Virus record (IMG/VR): IMGVR_UViG_3300000117_006049 | Location: 1 to 34,434 of that record | Length of the DNA: 34,434 nucleotides | From: a virus | Reading direction: 5' to 3' (one strand) | Shown: positions 6,089 to 14,217 of the stretch, piece after piece | Position numbering within the stretch: the first letter of the stretch is position 1 | Layout of the letters: each line of letters starts with the position of its first letter | Position numbers and translations under genes: made by a program | Notes under the pieces: model-generated | What the model saw: the letters and a program-made list of their open reading frames with translations, nothing else | Told to the model about the DNA's origin: nothing | Databases searched by the model: none

Positions 6089-7286
6089 TAGATTTTTAGG
6101 ACGAGATAGCAAGGAAAAACTTAATCCTTCGCAATACGTTATTTCTAGAAATGAAGGAATGACTGTTGACTCGCAAGAAAGAACCATTAACTATAAAAAT
6201 GCATATGAACAATTAGAGATAGTTAATAGAGCGGTTAATATGATTGTTGACGATGTTGCAGAAATACCTTTCACTGTTGGCGAGCCTGTAAAAGGTTTTT
6301 CAAGTGTTGTAAAAAATGTTCGTAAATCAAGAGTAAATTTACTACTTAATCACGAACCAAATCCTTTTCAGGATATAAACACTTTCAAAAGAAACTTAAT
6401 TATTGACTTATTAATAGATGGAAATATATTTATTTACTATGATGGAGCGCATCTTTATCATTTACCAGCAGAAAAAGTTAGAATATATACTGATAAAGAT
6501 ACTTACATAGAAAAATTTACTTATGATGGAAGCATAGACTATAGTGTAAATGAAATCATACATATAAAAGAAAACAGTTTCAAATCAATTTATAGAGGCG
6601 TACCAAGACTAAAACCTGCATTAAGAACTATGCAGTTATTGTCTAGTATGAGAAACTTCCAGGATAACTTCTTTAAAAATGGAGCAGTGCCAGGACTAGT
6701 ACTTAAAAGCCCTAATACTCTTTCAGAAAAAATTAAAGAAAGAATGCTACAAGCATGGGTTGCAAGATATAACCCAGCATCAGGCGGACGTAGACCACTA
6801 TTTTTAGATGGTGGATTAGAAGTAGAAAATTTAACAGAAATAAGTTTTAAAGATTTAGACTTCCAAGATGGAATCAAATCAAATGAAAGAATTATATTAG
6901 AAGCGATGGGAATACCACCAATTCTATTAGACGGAGGGAATAATGCAAACATTAGACCCAACCATAGACTTTACTATCTTGAAACTATCCTACCAATCGT
7001 AAGAAAGATGGGGTATGCACTAGAAAGATTTTTTGGTTTTCAAATTTCAGAGGACGTAACAGATATACCTGCTTTACAACCTGAATTAAGAGACCAAGCA
7101 GCTTACTATGCAACACTAGTTAATACTGGAATATTCAGTGCTAACGAAGCAAGAGAAGCCTTAGGTAAAGAACCAGTAGAAGGATTTGACGAGCCAAGAG
7201 TACCTGCAAATATAGCAGGCTCAGCAGCAAATCCCGAAGAAGGTGGTAGACCACCACAAGACGAGGAAAATATAAATGGCGAATAA
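6075..7286 (+). CDS. Portal protein (HK97 family)
   Basis: This 403-residue protein would form the twelve-subunit ring at the head vertex through which DNA passes. The sequence has the layout of the HK97-type portal family: an early R-A-V-N-M-I-V-D-D-V-A segment, L-L-I-D-G-N-I-F-I-Y in the middle, and the conserved helix region N-E-R-I-I-L-E-A-M-G-I-P-P-I-L-L-D-G (about 275-292) followed by the long helix leading to I-L-P-I-V-R-K-M. The C-terminal tail is Pro, Glu and Gly-rich and probably disordered. The length is typical. It overlaps HNH upstream and the small gene downstream by 11 bases. Confidence 0.93.
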   Translation: MAWYDRFLGRDSKEKLNPSQYVISRNEGMTVDSQERTINYKNAYEQLEIVNRAVNMIVDDVAEIPFTVGEPVKGFSSVVKNVRKSRVNLLLNHEPNPFQDINTFKRNLIIDLLIDGNIFIYYDGAHLYHLPAEKVRIYTDKDTYIEKFTYDGSIDYSVNEIIHIKENSFKSIYRGVPRLKPALRTMQLLSSMRNFQDNFFKNGAVPGLVLKSPNTLSEKIKERMLQAWVARYNPASGGRRPLFLDGGLEVENLTEISFKDLDFQDGIKSNERIILEAMGIPPILLDGGNNANIRPNHRLYYLETILPIVRKMGYALERFFGFQISEDVTDIPALQPELRDQAAYYATLVNTGIFSANEAREALGKEPVEGFDEPRVPANIAGSAANPEEGGRPPQDEENINGE

Positions 7287-7527
7287 AAAAGTCGTACTAA
7301 AACAATTAGCTGAGTACTTCAGCAAAAAAGGACATATGATGAGTGCTACAGAATACAAAGCAGCCACAGATACTCCAATGCGATTCATGATTGCAAAAAG
7401 ACCATTCGGTTCTTGGGGTAGAATGCAGCAGATGTGTAAAGTAAATCACGCAGAAATGTTTGAAGTAAAAGAAGCGCCTAAAGCCGCTAAGCCAGCCCCT
7501 AAAAAGGTTGATAAGACAGCAAAATAA
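7276..7527 (+). CDS. Small protein with one homing-endonuclease-associated repeat
   Basis: Residues 5-52 fit the short DNA-binding repeat found beside HNH homing endonucleases: a helix (V-V-L-K-Q-L-A-E-Y-F), a T-E-Y segment and the signature R-P-F-G-S-W-G-R-M. The remaining tail is Lys, Ala and Pro-rich (A-A-K-P-A-P-K-K). There is no nuclease centre in this protein. It sits between portal and the protease-capsid gene and overlaps both (11 bases upstream; TAATG downstream). A DNA-binding partner of the HNH protein or a domesticated remnant of a homing element is possible; a direct structural role cannot be excluded. Confidence 0.7.
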   Translation: MANKKVVLKQLAEYFSKKGHMMSATEYKAATDTPMRFMIAKRPFGSWGRMQQMCKVNHAEMFEVKEAPKAAKPAPKKVDKTAK

Positions 7528-9566
7528 TGAATAAACTATTTAACATAACATCTACTTTTAAAACATTAGGAGAAAACGATGATGGTGGGTTAGACATCAA
7601 AGGTTTTGCTAGTACTAATGGTAAAGACCGTGCAGGAGATATCGTTGAACACGATGCATGGCTTAAAGGCGGATTAGACAATTTTAAAAACAACCCTGTT
7701 ATATTATTTAACCATAACTATGACAGACCTATCGGTAGAGCTACTGGTATAGGTGTCGGCGACAAAGGATTAGAGCTTAATGCTAGAATCTCGAAGTCAG
7801 CTGGTGAAATTAAAGATTTAATTAAAGACGGTGTCCTTGGAGCTTTTTCTGTTGGTTTCAGAGTTAAGGACGCTGACTATATGACAGAAACCGACGGATA
7901 TAGGATAAAGGACGCAGAGCTTTTTGAAGTATCAGTAGTTACAGTTCCCTGTAACCAAGCTGCTACTTTTTCAGTTGCCAAATCATTTGACAACATGGAA
8001 GAATACAATAAGTTTAAGCAAACTTTTAGCAATCAGGCTAACTCAATTAATTCAGCAGATGCTGTTGAAGTCGAGCAGCCAAAAGGGGAATTATCCCAAG
8101 AAACGGAGAAATCTATGTCAAATGACAAAAATATAACTCCTGAGAGCTTTGACCTTGAAGCATTCGCAAAGAAAGTAGCAGAAGATACTGCGACTAAAAT
8201 TGCAATGCAACAAGCAGAACAAAAAGCTAAAGCACAGGCAGATGCAGATGAGAAATTAGCTGTAGAAACTGAGCAGAAGGCTGTTGAAGAAGCTAAGCAG
8301 GAAGAACAAAAACAAGTAGTAACATCAGTTATTACTGGAGCTGAAAAGCTTATGTCTGATGTTGAGACAAGAGTTAATGAAAAGCACGAAGACCTTGAAA
8401 GAGTAGTCAAAGAGCTAGAAGCTAACTTGGTTGAGAAGTCTGATGAAATCATGAAAATGAGAGAGTCAAAAAGAATATTCTCAGACAGACAAGGAAATGG
8501 CGACTGGAAAAAAGCGTTTGAGAATGACATTCTTGATGCAAAATTTGCTGGTTTAGCTACAGGTAAAGGTTGGAACTCTGACTACGCGAAAGACGTAATG
8601 CAGAAAGTTAATCAAATGTCAGGTGTTGATGTATCATCAGCTGATTTTGAGCAAGTTGTTTCAACAAACGTAGAAAGAGATATTCAGAATGAATTAGTAC
8701 TTGCACCGTTATTTAGAGAAATCCAAATGACTTCAGCAACTCAAATTCTTCCTATCTTACCAGATGCAGGTTATGCTGAATTTACAGCTAACCAAATCGC
8801 TTCAGGTTCTGCACCTCATGGTAACTTAGACCCAAGAGGCGATGCTTATGACCCTGCAAACGGTGCTGGTATAGTTATGGCTGAAAGAACGCTTTCAACT
8901 AAAAAACTTATTTCACAATCTTACTTAGGTAACGAAACTGAAGAGGATGCAATCATGCCAATCCTACCACTAATAAGAGAATCTATGGTTAGATCTCATG
9001 CTAGAGGTATTGAAAACGCAATCTTAGCTGGTGACGATGCAGACGGCGTATATGGTACTTCAGGTGCTACATTCGAAGGTCTACTTCACTTAGCAAGAAA
9101 CGATTCAGACTTAACTCAGTCAGCAACAGCTTTTGCTTCTGACTCACTAACAGCTTTACAGCTATTAGCAGCTAGAAAGAACATGGGCAAATATGGTTTA
9201 AATCCATCTGATGTTGTTTACATTGTATCACAAAGAGGATACTATGAGTTACTAGAAGATGCTGAATTCCAAGATGTTAACTTAGTTGGTGACATGGCTA
9301 CTAAAATCAGTGGCGAAATTGGTTCAGTATTCGGTTCTAAAGTAATCGTATGTGATGAGTTCGCAACTCCAGCAGTAAGTAAATTCCACGCTTGTGCAGT
9401 TTACGCTAGAAACTACGTAATGCCAAGACTCAGAGGTGTAACCATCGAGTCTGACTACGAAGTAGCTTCACAAAGAACAGTACTAGTTGCTTCACAAAGA
9501 CTTGGTTTCATTGATTTAATCGATGGCGCTACTTCTAAGTGGGCTCTACAGTACAAAGCTAGTTAA
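7527..9566 (+). CDS. Prohead protease-scaffold-major capsid protein fusion (HK97 fold)
   Basis: One 679-residue frame carries three modules. Residues about 10-150 are a prohead protease of the HK97 (U35) type, with candidate catalytic H63 (F-N-H-N-Y-D-R-P-I-G), S108 (G-A-F-S-V-G-F) and E134 (F-E-V-S-V-V-T-V-P). Residues about 155-315 are a charged coiled coil rich in Ala, Glu, Lys and Gln, as in the delta/scaffold domain. Residues about 320-679 are the capsid shell protein, with typical segments such as A-E-R-T-L-S-T-K-K-L, G-I-E-N-A-I-L-A-G-D and A-R-N-Y-V-M-P-R-L-R-G-V. Usually protease and capsid are separate genes, though fusions exist. After cleavage the protease and scaffold leave the head. 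An internal ribosome site at 8105 may yield protease-free capsid protein. Confidence 0.93.
   Translation: MNKLFNITSTFKTLGENDDGGLDIKGFASTNGKDRAGDIVEHDAWLKGGLDNFKNNPVILFNHNYDRPIGRATGIGVGDKGLELNARISKSAGEIKDLIKDGVLGAFSVGFRVKDADYMTETDGYRIKDAELFEVSVVTVPCNQAATFSVAKSFDNMEEYNKFKQTFSNQANSINSADAVEVEQPKGELSQETEKSMSNDKNITPESFDLEAFAKKVAEDTATKIAMQQAEQKAKAQADADEKLAVETEQKAVEEAKQEEQKQVVTSVITGAEKLMSDVETRVNEKHEDLERVVKELEANLVEKSDEIMKMRESKRIFSDRQGNGDWKKAFENDILDAKFAGLATGKGWNSDYAKDVMQKVNQMSGVDVSSADFEQVVSTNVERDIQNELVLAPLFREIQMTSATQILPILPDAGYAEFTANQIASGSAPHGNLDPRGDAYDPANGAGIVMAERTLSTKKLISQSYLGNETEEDAIMPILPLIRESMVRSHARGIENAILAGDDADGVYGTSGATFEGLLHLARNDSDLTQSATAFASDSLTALQLLAARKNMGKYGLNPSDVVYIVSQRGYYELLEDAEFQDVNLVGDMATKISGEIGSVFGSKVIVCDEFATPAVSKFHACAVYARNYVMPRLRGVTIESDYEVASQRTVLVASQRLGFIDLIDGATSKWALQYKAS
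8105..8117 (+). promoter_or_regulatory. Internal ribosome binding site and ATG inside protease-capsid gene
   Basis: GGAG at 8105-8108 lies six bases before ATG 8115-8117, which is Met197 in the frame of the fusion. Starting here would give a 483-residue scaffold-capsid protein without the protease. The spacing and strength match the best ribosome sites in this window (for example those before 3848 and 12199). Confidence 0.6.
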
Positions 9567-9587
9567 TAATAGCTTAATATGGTTTTC

Positions 9588-9615
9588 GGGAATGTACCTA
9601 ACATTCCCCCTTTTT
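9588..9615 (+). terminator. Rho-independent terminator after the capsid gene
   Basis: GGGAATGT (9588-9595) and ACATTCCC (9601-9608) form a perfect 8-bp stem with loop ACCTA, followed by CC and five T. It ends four bases before the next gene's ATG, so it probably acts as a partial terminator or protects the abundant capsid mRNA rather than stopping all tail-gene transcription. Confidence 0.85.
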
Positions 9616-9619
9616 AACT

Positions 9620-10216
9620 ATGGCAGATTTAATAACAGTACAAGAATTTAAAAACGTAGAGGGCATTACTGGTCAGAAAGAAGACCAACGCCTTGATATT
9701 ATTGTACCCCAAGTTAGTGACCTTGCCAAGAAGTATTGTGGTACTTCGTTTGTAGACTATTACTCTACAGATAAAACTGAATTTTTTAATATAAATGATA
9801 CTAATACAAGTATGATTATATTAAGTGAAAGTCCAGTTACTACTATAGATAGTGTTCATGAAAGAACAACTTATGCTGATAGTTACTCAGAATTAACAAC
9901 AGCAAAATATGAATACTATTTTGACCAAGCGTCAGACGCTATTATAAGAACAGACACTAGCGGAAATAGAAAAACATTTCCAACAGGCGTAGCAGCAATA
10001 AAAGTTGTTTACAATGCAGGGTACGCATCATGCCCTAAAGATTTAAAGTTAGCTTTATTTGATTTAGTTAACTATTATTTGAAAGATGAGCATAAAGAAA
10101 GAAGAACAATAGCAGGAGCGACATTGCAGAATCAAGGAACTTCAGGAGTCAGGAACAATACAGATTTTCCAGACCACATAAAAAGAATACTTGATTTATA
10201 TAGAGTTATAATTTAA
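9620..10216 (+). CDS. Head-tail connector protein (gp6-like)
   Basis: This 198-residue protein matches the head-tail connector family of HK97 gp6 type: an N-terminal helical part (L-D-I-I-V-P-Q-V-S-D-L-A-K-K-Y-C-G), a central insertion of beta strands, then V-V-Y-N-A-G-Y-A-S-C-P-K-D-L-K-L-A-L-F-D-L-V and a C-terminal helix. Such proteins form a ring below the portal. The position after the capsid gene is the usual one. The start ATG has no clear ribosome site and lies four bases after the terminator T-run, which suggests it is read mainly by readthrough. The next gene begins at its stop (TAATG). Confidence 0.8.
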   Translation: MADLITVQEFKNVEGITGQKEDQRLDIIVPQVSDLAKKYCGTSFVDYYSTDKTEFFNINDTNTSMIILSESPVTTIDSVHERTTYADSYSELTTAKYEYYFDQASDAIIRTDTSGNRKTFPTGVAAIKVVYNAGYASCPKDLKLALFDLVNYYLKDEHKERRTIAGATLQNQGTSGVRNNTDFPDHIKRILDLYRVII

Positions 10217-11688
10217 TGGCAATAAAATTCTGGGAAGAATTAATAAATGAAGCCCATATAGAAGCTCAAAATAAAAGAGATTTATATAACCAAACCTATG
10301 TTCATGAATTTGATTTAAATCCTGACTGGACTACAGCAGCTATACACGCTTTTGTAGCACAAGAAATGCCAGAAATTAGATTATCAGCAAATACTGTAAA
10401 AGAGTTCGTAGATTTTTTTCATACAAGAATATCACAAAGTAGAGTAAAAAAGAAGGTTACAGACAGAGATTTTAAAGCTGGTGCATATTACGCTGATTTA
10501 AAAGCAGATATGAGTGGGAGTAAAAGACAGCAAGGGGTAATACTAGAAGCTAGCTACTACCACTTAATTACTAATCCTGGAAATACAGGACTTAATAGAA
10601 TATCAGATGTAAGACTACAAACAGAAAAAAGAATTATGGCTAAACTAAAAGACTCATATGGCCATGATAGACAAAAACTAGGTAATAGAAATAAAAATTA
10701 CTTAGGAGACCATCTTCAATTTGCACATGGAGAAGGAAGAGGTACTCCTATTACTACAGTTAGTGGAATGTCCTTAGGACAAACAAGCTTAGATAAAATG
10801 AATTCAGCAACTACAGGAAATGAATTATTAAAAAGAGGAATAGAAAATGCAGGAGTAGTTCAAAAAGCTTCTGTTGAAGCTTTAAGAGACATGATTAAAA
10901 TGGAGTTTGAAGTAGATATGAAAATAGATGCAGATACTCAAGGAGACACTTCCACATATGATGATAGATTTATAGTCCACGGAGCAATGAAAATTCAAAG
11001 TGAAAATTTTGCTAGTAATTTTGATATGGCCGCAGACTCTTCATCAGGAGTAGGAAAAAAGTACATGACGGCAGTACGAAGAGCTCTTTTAAAAAAGTTT
11101 ACTTCAAGAGAAATATCACAAGGAGACTTTTTTAGTAGTCCTAAAGCTAAACATAGAATGAAGGCTCAAGCTACTAAACAAATGGTAACTTCAATGAGTA
11201 AAGTTTTAAAGAAAAACCCGCAATTTGTAGTACTAGGGCACGATAAATTATCAGATTTTAAAAAGAAACAACGAAAAAAAATAAAAACAAAAAATACTAA
11301 AGGAAAAACTGGAGTTAGACGTGGTACAAAAGCAAGAAAAACAACACCAAGTAAAGGATTAGCAAGTGTAAGAGCCAACCCAATAGCTTTAAAAGAATTA
11401 ATAAATGCAGCACTACCCGCAGAATTATTAAAGCAAATGCACCCACCAGCACTTAGAAATAGAACTGGAAGATTTAGACAAAGTGCAGAAGTAACAAATG
11501 TACTGGTTGGACCACGAGGTGGAGTAGAGGCAGAGTATACTTATATGAGAGACCCTTATGAAACTTTTGAACCAGGAGGAAATATGGGAAGTAGGGGTAG
11601 AGACCCTAGAAAGTTAATAGGTGGTTCTGTAAGAGAAATAGCAATGAGATTAACAGGTAATAGATTTATAAGAACAAGGAGAGTATAG
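10216..11688 (+). CDS. Neck or head-completion protein, long form
   Basis: This 490-residue protein lies where a head-closure or neck protein of about 100-170 residues is expected. The last 100 residues (A-L-R-N-R-T-G-R-F-R-Q-S-A, then Y-T-Y-M-R-D-P-Y-E-T-F-E-P-G-G and R-D-P-R-K-L-I-G-G-S-V-R-E-I-A) resemble a domain I recall from structural proteins of marine phages. A strongly basic linker lies at about 345-385, and the N-terminal 340 residues are mostly helical with no family I can name. The protein may combine a neck domain with a DNA-contacting or connector part. Its stop overlaps the next GTG start (TAGTG). Confidence 0.7.
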   Translation: MAIKFWEELINEAHIEAQNKRDLYNQTYVHEFDLNPDWTTAAIHAFVAQEMPEIRLSANTVKEFVDFFHTRISQSRVKKKVTDRDFKAGAYYADLKADMSGSKRQQGVILEASYYHLITNPGNTGLNRISDVRLQTEKRIMAKLKDSYGHDRQKLGNRNKNYLGDHLQFAHGEGRGTPITTVSGMSLGQTSLDKMNSATTGNELLKRGIENAGVVQKASVEALRDMIKMEFEVDMKIDADTQGDTSTYDDRFIVHGAMKIQSENFASNFDMAADSSSGVGKKYMTAVRRALLKKFTSREISQGDFFSSPKAKHRMKAQATKQMVTSMSKVLKKNPQFVVLGHDKLSDFKKKQRKKIKTKNTKGKTGVRRGTKARKTTPSKGLASVRANPIALKELINAALPAELLKQMHPPALRNRTGRFRQSAEVTNVLVGPRGGVEAEYTYMRDPYETFEPGGNMGSRGRDPRKLIGGSVREIAMRLTGNRFIRTRRV

Positions 11689-12137
11689 TGGCAACAAGAG
11701 ATTATACAACAAGAAGAAGTGCCATAGTAAATGCCTTCGTTACAAAACTAGAAGAAATAGATGGTACAGGTAACTTTTTAAGTTCAGTATCTAATGTTTC
11801 ACCCAGATTAAAATTTTGGGACGAGATTGAAGAGTTTCCGGCAATACATATTAATGCTGGAAGTGAAACAAGAGAATACTTAGGAGCAGGAGAAAAATTT
11901 AGATATTTAACTTTAACTTTTCGTTGCTATGTACAAGAAGACGATGCAGTAGAAGCATTAGAAAAACTAATGGAAGATGTTGAAACTGTGTTAGAAACCA
12001 ATAACCCAATAACGTATACTGATAAGTTGGGAGCAGTGCAAAGCACTATACAAACAACTATACTCAGTATTGACACGGACGAAGGAGTATTAGAACCTCT
12101 AGGAATAGGCGAGATAATATCCACAGTCCAATACTAG
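11688..12137 (+). CDS. Probable tail terminator protein
   Basis: This 149-residue protein begins at GTG 11688, overlapping the previous TAG. It has a helix at the N-terminus (S-A-I-V-N-A-F-V-T-K-L-E-E-I), a central F-P-A-I-H-I-N-A-G-S-E and R-Y-L-T-L-T-F-R-C-Y-V segment, and a helix E-A-L-E-K-L-M-E-D-V-E-T-V-L. This alpha-beta order and size match lambda gpU-type tail terminators, which cap the tail tube before joining to the head. Position before the tube gene supports this. It was assigned by layout, not by a strict motif. Confidence 0.72.
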   Translation: MATRDYTTRRSAIVNAFVTKLEEIDGTGNFLSSVSNVSPRLKFWDEIEEFPAIHINAGSETREYLGAGEKFRYLTLTFRCYVQEDDAVEALEKLMEDVETVLETNNPITYTDKLGAVQSTIQTTILSIDTDEGVLEPLGIGEIISTVQY

Positions 12138-12198
12138 AAAACAGCCGCGGCAAACTAAAGTTTAGCTAAAGCTCTTTTCACTACAAAGGAGAAATTAA

Positions 12199-13320
12199 AT
12201 GGCAGATACATTTTATTTTAGTCGAGATACTAAAGTTCATCTAACAGACTCAGCGAGTGCGGTGTATAATATACCAGTTTTAGATGGATTTAGCTTTTCT
12301 CAGGCGACAAACACAACAGAGGTAACACTCAATGAAATGACCAATGCTTCAGGTGTCAGTAGAAGAGCTAGACAAATGTTTACTGATTCTTATGCACCAG
12401 CAGAGTGGTCTTTCTCAACTTACATTAGACCTTTCGCTACTGGCGGAGGAGGTTCTGGTGGAGAACATGGCGGAAGTGCAGGTGATGAACATATGGTTGA
12501 AGAAGCCTTATGGAATGCATTAGCAGGTTCCGGAGCAGTAGGTGCTTCAGGTGCAGGATTTACAAGTAGTGCATCAGCAGGTACTATTGCTTTTACAAAC
12601 TCAAATAAAGCAGCTTTAGATACATTTACTCTTACATTTGAAATGGGTAGTGGAAAAACAAATCCAACTATTTATTCAATTAGTAACTGTGTTGTAAATG
12701 AAGTAACAGTTGATTTTGATATTGACGGAATAGCAACAGCAAACTGGTCTGGATTTGGTTCACTTATAAGTGAAACAGGTTCTATGCCAACAGCAACAAA
12801 ATTTGAAGGTACAGCAGCCGCAGACACTAATAACTTCATAAGAAACAGACTTACAGACTTAACTGTAACAGCTGCATCAGCAGGCGATATCGTTACTGCT
12901 TATAGCTTAACATTAACAGGTGGTAGTTTTACTATCTCTAATAATATGACATATCTAACTCCTGACACACTAGGGCTTGTTAACCAACCTCTAGGACATG
13001 TTACAGGAACAAGAAATGTTTCAGGTAGCTTTACTTGCTACTTAAATACTCCAGCATCTGGAGCTTCAAGTGCAGACTTATTTGAAGATATTATAGAGTC
13101 TACCAGCGTAGTAACAAACGACTTTAATTTAGTATTTGTTATCGGCGGAACAGGTAATACTCCTAGATTGACAGTAACTTTACCGACTTGTCATTTAGAA
13201 GTACCAACACACTCAATTGATGACTTAATTAGTTTAGAAACTAATTTCCACGCTCTACCTACATCGGTAGATGCAGTAGACGAAGTCACTATGGTAGCAG
13301 TTGGACCTACAGTAACTTAA
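12199..13320 (+). CDS. Major tail tube protein
   Basis: This 373-residue protein starts at ATG with a strong site (AAAGGAG) upstream. It is rich in Thr, Ser, Gly and Ala and beta-stranded, begins with a short strand then V-H-L-T-D-S-A-S, and contains two similar halves (the region of E-V-T-L-N-E-M-T-N-A-S and that of T-F-T-I-S-N-N-M-T-Y-L-T). The region W-S-F-S-T-Y-I-R-P-F is typical of tube proteins. It sits between the tail terminator and the chaperone frames, and a hairpin follows, as for an abundant product. It is longer than lambda gpV (246 residues), so an extra surface domain is likely. Confidence 0.82.
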   Translation: MADTFYFSRDTKVHLTDSASAVYNIPVLDGFSFSQATNTTEVTLNEMTNASGVSRRARQMFTDSYAPAEWSFSTYIRPFATGGGGSGGEHGGSAGDEHMVEEALWNALAGSGAVGASGAGFTSSASAGTIAFTNSNKAALDTFTLTFEMGSGKTNPTIYSISNCVVNEVTVDFDIDGIATANWSGFGSLISETGSMPTATKFEGTAAADTNNFIRNRLTDLTVTAASAGDIVTAYSLTLTGGSFTISNNMTYLTPDTLGLVNQPLGHVTGTRNVSGSFTCYLNTPASGASSADLFEDIIESTSVVTNDFNLVFVIGGTGNTPRLTVTLPTCHLEVPTHSIDDLISLETNFHALPTSVDAVDEVTMVAVGPTVT

Positions 13321-13335
13321 TTATTAGGTAAACTC

Positions 13336-13364
13336 GGGAGGGTTAAAGCCCTCCCACATTTTAA
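13336..13364 (+). terminator. Hairpin after the tail tube gene, weak terminator
   Basis: GGGAGGG (13336-13342) and CCCTCCC (13349-13355) form a perfect 7-bp GC stem around loop TTAAAG, followed by ACATTTT. The T-run is short and interrupted, so partial termination or mRNA 3'-end protection is more likely than a full stop. It parallels the hairpin after the capsid gene. Confidence 0.65.
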
Positions 13365-13378
13365 AGGAAAAAAGTATT

Positions 13379-13810
13379 ATGACGGAAGAACAGAACAAAA
13401 AAGTATCATTAGCGAGTCTATTGACTCCAAGCAAAACAGTCGGCATAGATTATCCAGGAATGAGTGGATTTAGTGTTGACTTATGTTATCTCGCAAGAGA
13501 AGAATTAATTAAATTAAGAAATCGTTGTCTATCACAAAAGTTTAATAGAAAAACTAGAGCTTTTGACGAACAGTTAGACGAAGATAAATTTTTAGTTGAG
13601 TATGTGAAAGCAGTAATCAAAGGGTGGAAAGGCTTAAAGTATTCTTACTTAGAAGAGCTTCTATTGGTGGATATTAGTAGCTTAGACCCTGAAGATGAAC
13701 TAGAATTTTCCCACGAAAATGCAGAAACTCTTATGAAGAATGCAGGGGATTTTGATTCTTGGGTCACAGAAGTCACTGGAGATTTAGAAAATTTTACGAA
13801 GCCCAAGTAG
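13379..13810 (+). CDS. Tail assembly chaperone, short form (lambda gpG-like)
   Basis: This 143-residue acidic protein lies between the tube and tape measure genes, the standard place for the tail assembly chaperone that coats the tape measure during tail building. It has K-T-V-G-I-D-Y-P-G-M and a C-terminal acidic region (S-L-D-P-E-D-E-L-E-F). Near its end, codons GAA-AAT-TTT carry a slippery heptamer, so a fraction of ribosomes shift -1 and make the longer form. The start ATG follows AAAGGAAAAAAG. Confidence 0.85.
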   Translation: MTEEQNKKVSLASLLTPSKTVGIDYPGMSGFSVDLCYLAREELIKLRNRCLSQKFNRKTRAFDEQLDEDKFLVEYVKAVIKGWKGLKYSYLEELLLVDISSLDPEDELEFSHENAETLMKNAGDFDSWVTEVTGDLENFTKPK

Positions 13811-13827
13811 AAGAAGTACTTAGGCTT
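13789..13827 (+). promoter_or_regulatory. Programmed -1 ribosomal frameshift signal
   Basis: The heptamer A-AAT-TTT at 13789-13795, in phase with the upstream chaperone frame, is a canonical X-XXY-YYZ slip site. Three bases later a stem-loop can form: AAGCC (13799-13803) with GGCTT (13823-13827) and AAGTA (13805-13809) with TACTT (13817-13821), one C-A mismatch and loop GAAGAAG. After slipping, the next codon is TAC at 13795. Confidence 0.85.
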
Positions 13828-14214
13828 TTAACAGACTACTATAAAGAAGGGCAGATACCTCTAGACACCTATTTTGAGTTGTGCGAACAACGAGGTGTAG
13901 ACCCTGTCCCTGAAGAAATGCCACCGACTATGGGAGACTTTCCCTATGAAGTTCAGGTGGCTTTTTTATTGCATGACCTTTTACCAGATAGATGGGACGG
14001 CATGAGTGGTTCTTACTTTGGTAAAGACCTATCAGCTCTAGGTACACTTTTAGACACTTGGGATATAGAAGATAAAAAAAGTGCTATATATTGGATTAAG
14101 CATATAGAAAGCAAAAACAGTGAAAAAATTAATGGTCGTTTAGAAAGAAAACGAAAAGCCGCAGAAAACAAGGCAAAAGGTCCGGGTATCAATTCTGCGA
14201 ATATAAAAAGATAA
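13795..14214 (+). CDS. Tail assembly chaperone, frameshift extension (lambda gpT-like)
   Basis: This frame is read after a -1 shift at 13789-13795 and adds 139 residues to the first 139 of the upstream protein, giving a product of about 278 residues. The extension begins Y-E-A-Q-V-E-E-V-L-R-L-L and contains D-L-L-P-D-R-W-D-G-M-S-G; it ends in a Lys/Arg-rich helix. In lambda the T part contacts the tail tube protein while G binds the tape measure. An in-frame ATG at 13759 exists, but it has no ribosome site and the overlap is better explained by slipping. It ends three bases before the tape measure ATG. Confidence 0.83.
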   Translation, partial: YEAQVEEVLRLLTDYYKEGQIPLDTYFELCEQRGVDPVPEEMPPTMGDFPYEVQVAFLLHDLLPDRWDGMSGSYFGKDLSALGTLLDTWDIEDKKSAIYWIKHIESKNSEKINGRLERKRKAAENKAKGPGINSANIKR

Positions 14215-14217
14215 ACA

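Noticed and set aside
8033-8530. Long minus-strand open frame opposite the scaffold region.
   Set aside because: It is a shadow of the Ala, Glu and Lys-rich coiled coil: it is Ser/Ala/Cys-rich without any domain pattern and has no promoter or ribosome site.
12144-12190. GC-rich palindrome GCCGCGGC followed by an AAACTAAAGTTT region and CTTTT, as a terminator before the tail tube gene.
   Set aside because: The palindrome has no loop, and the following stems are at most five bp with loops of two bases, so a stable hairpin is unlikely.
13759-13794. Separate start (ATG 13759) for the second tail chaperone frame.
   Set aside because: There is no ribosome site, and the in-phase slippery heptamer explains the frame overlap better.
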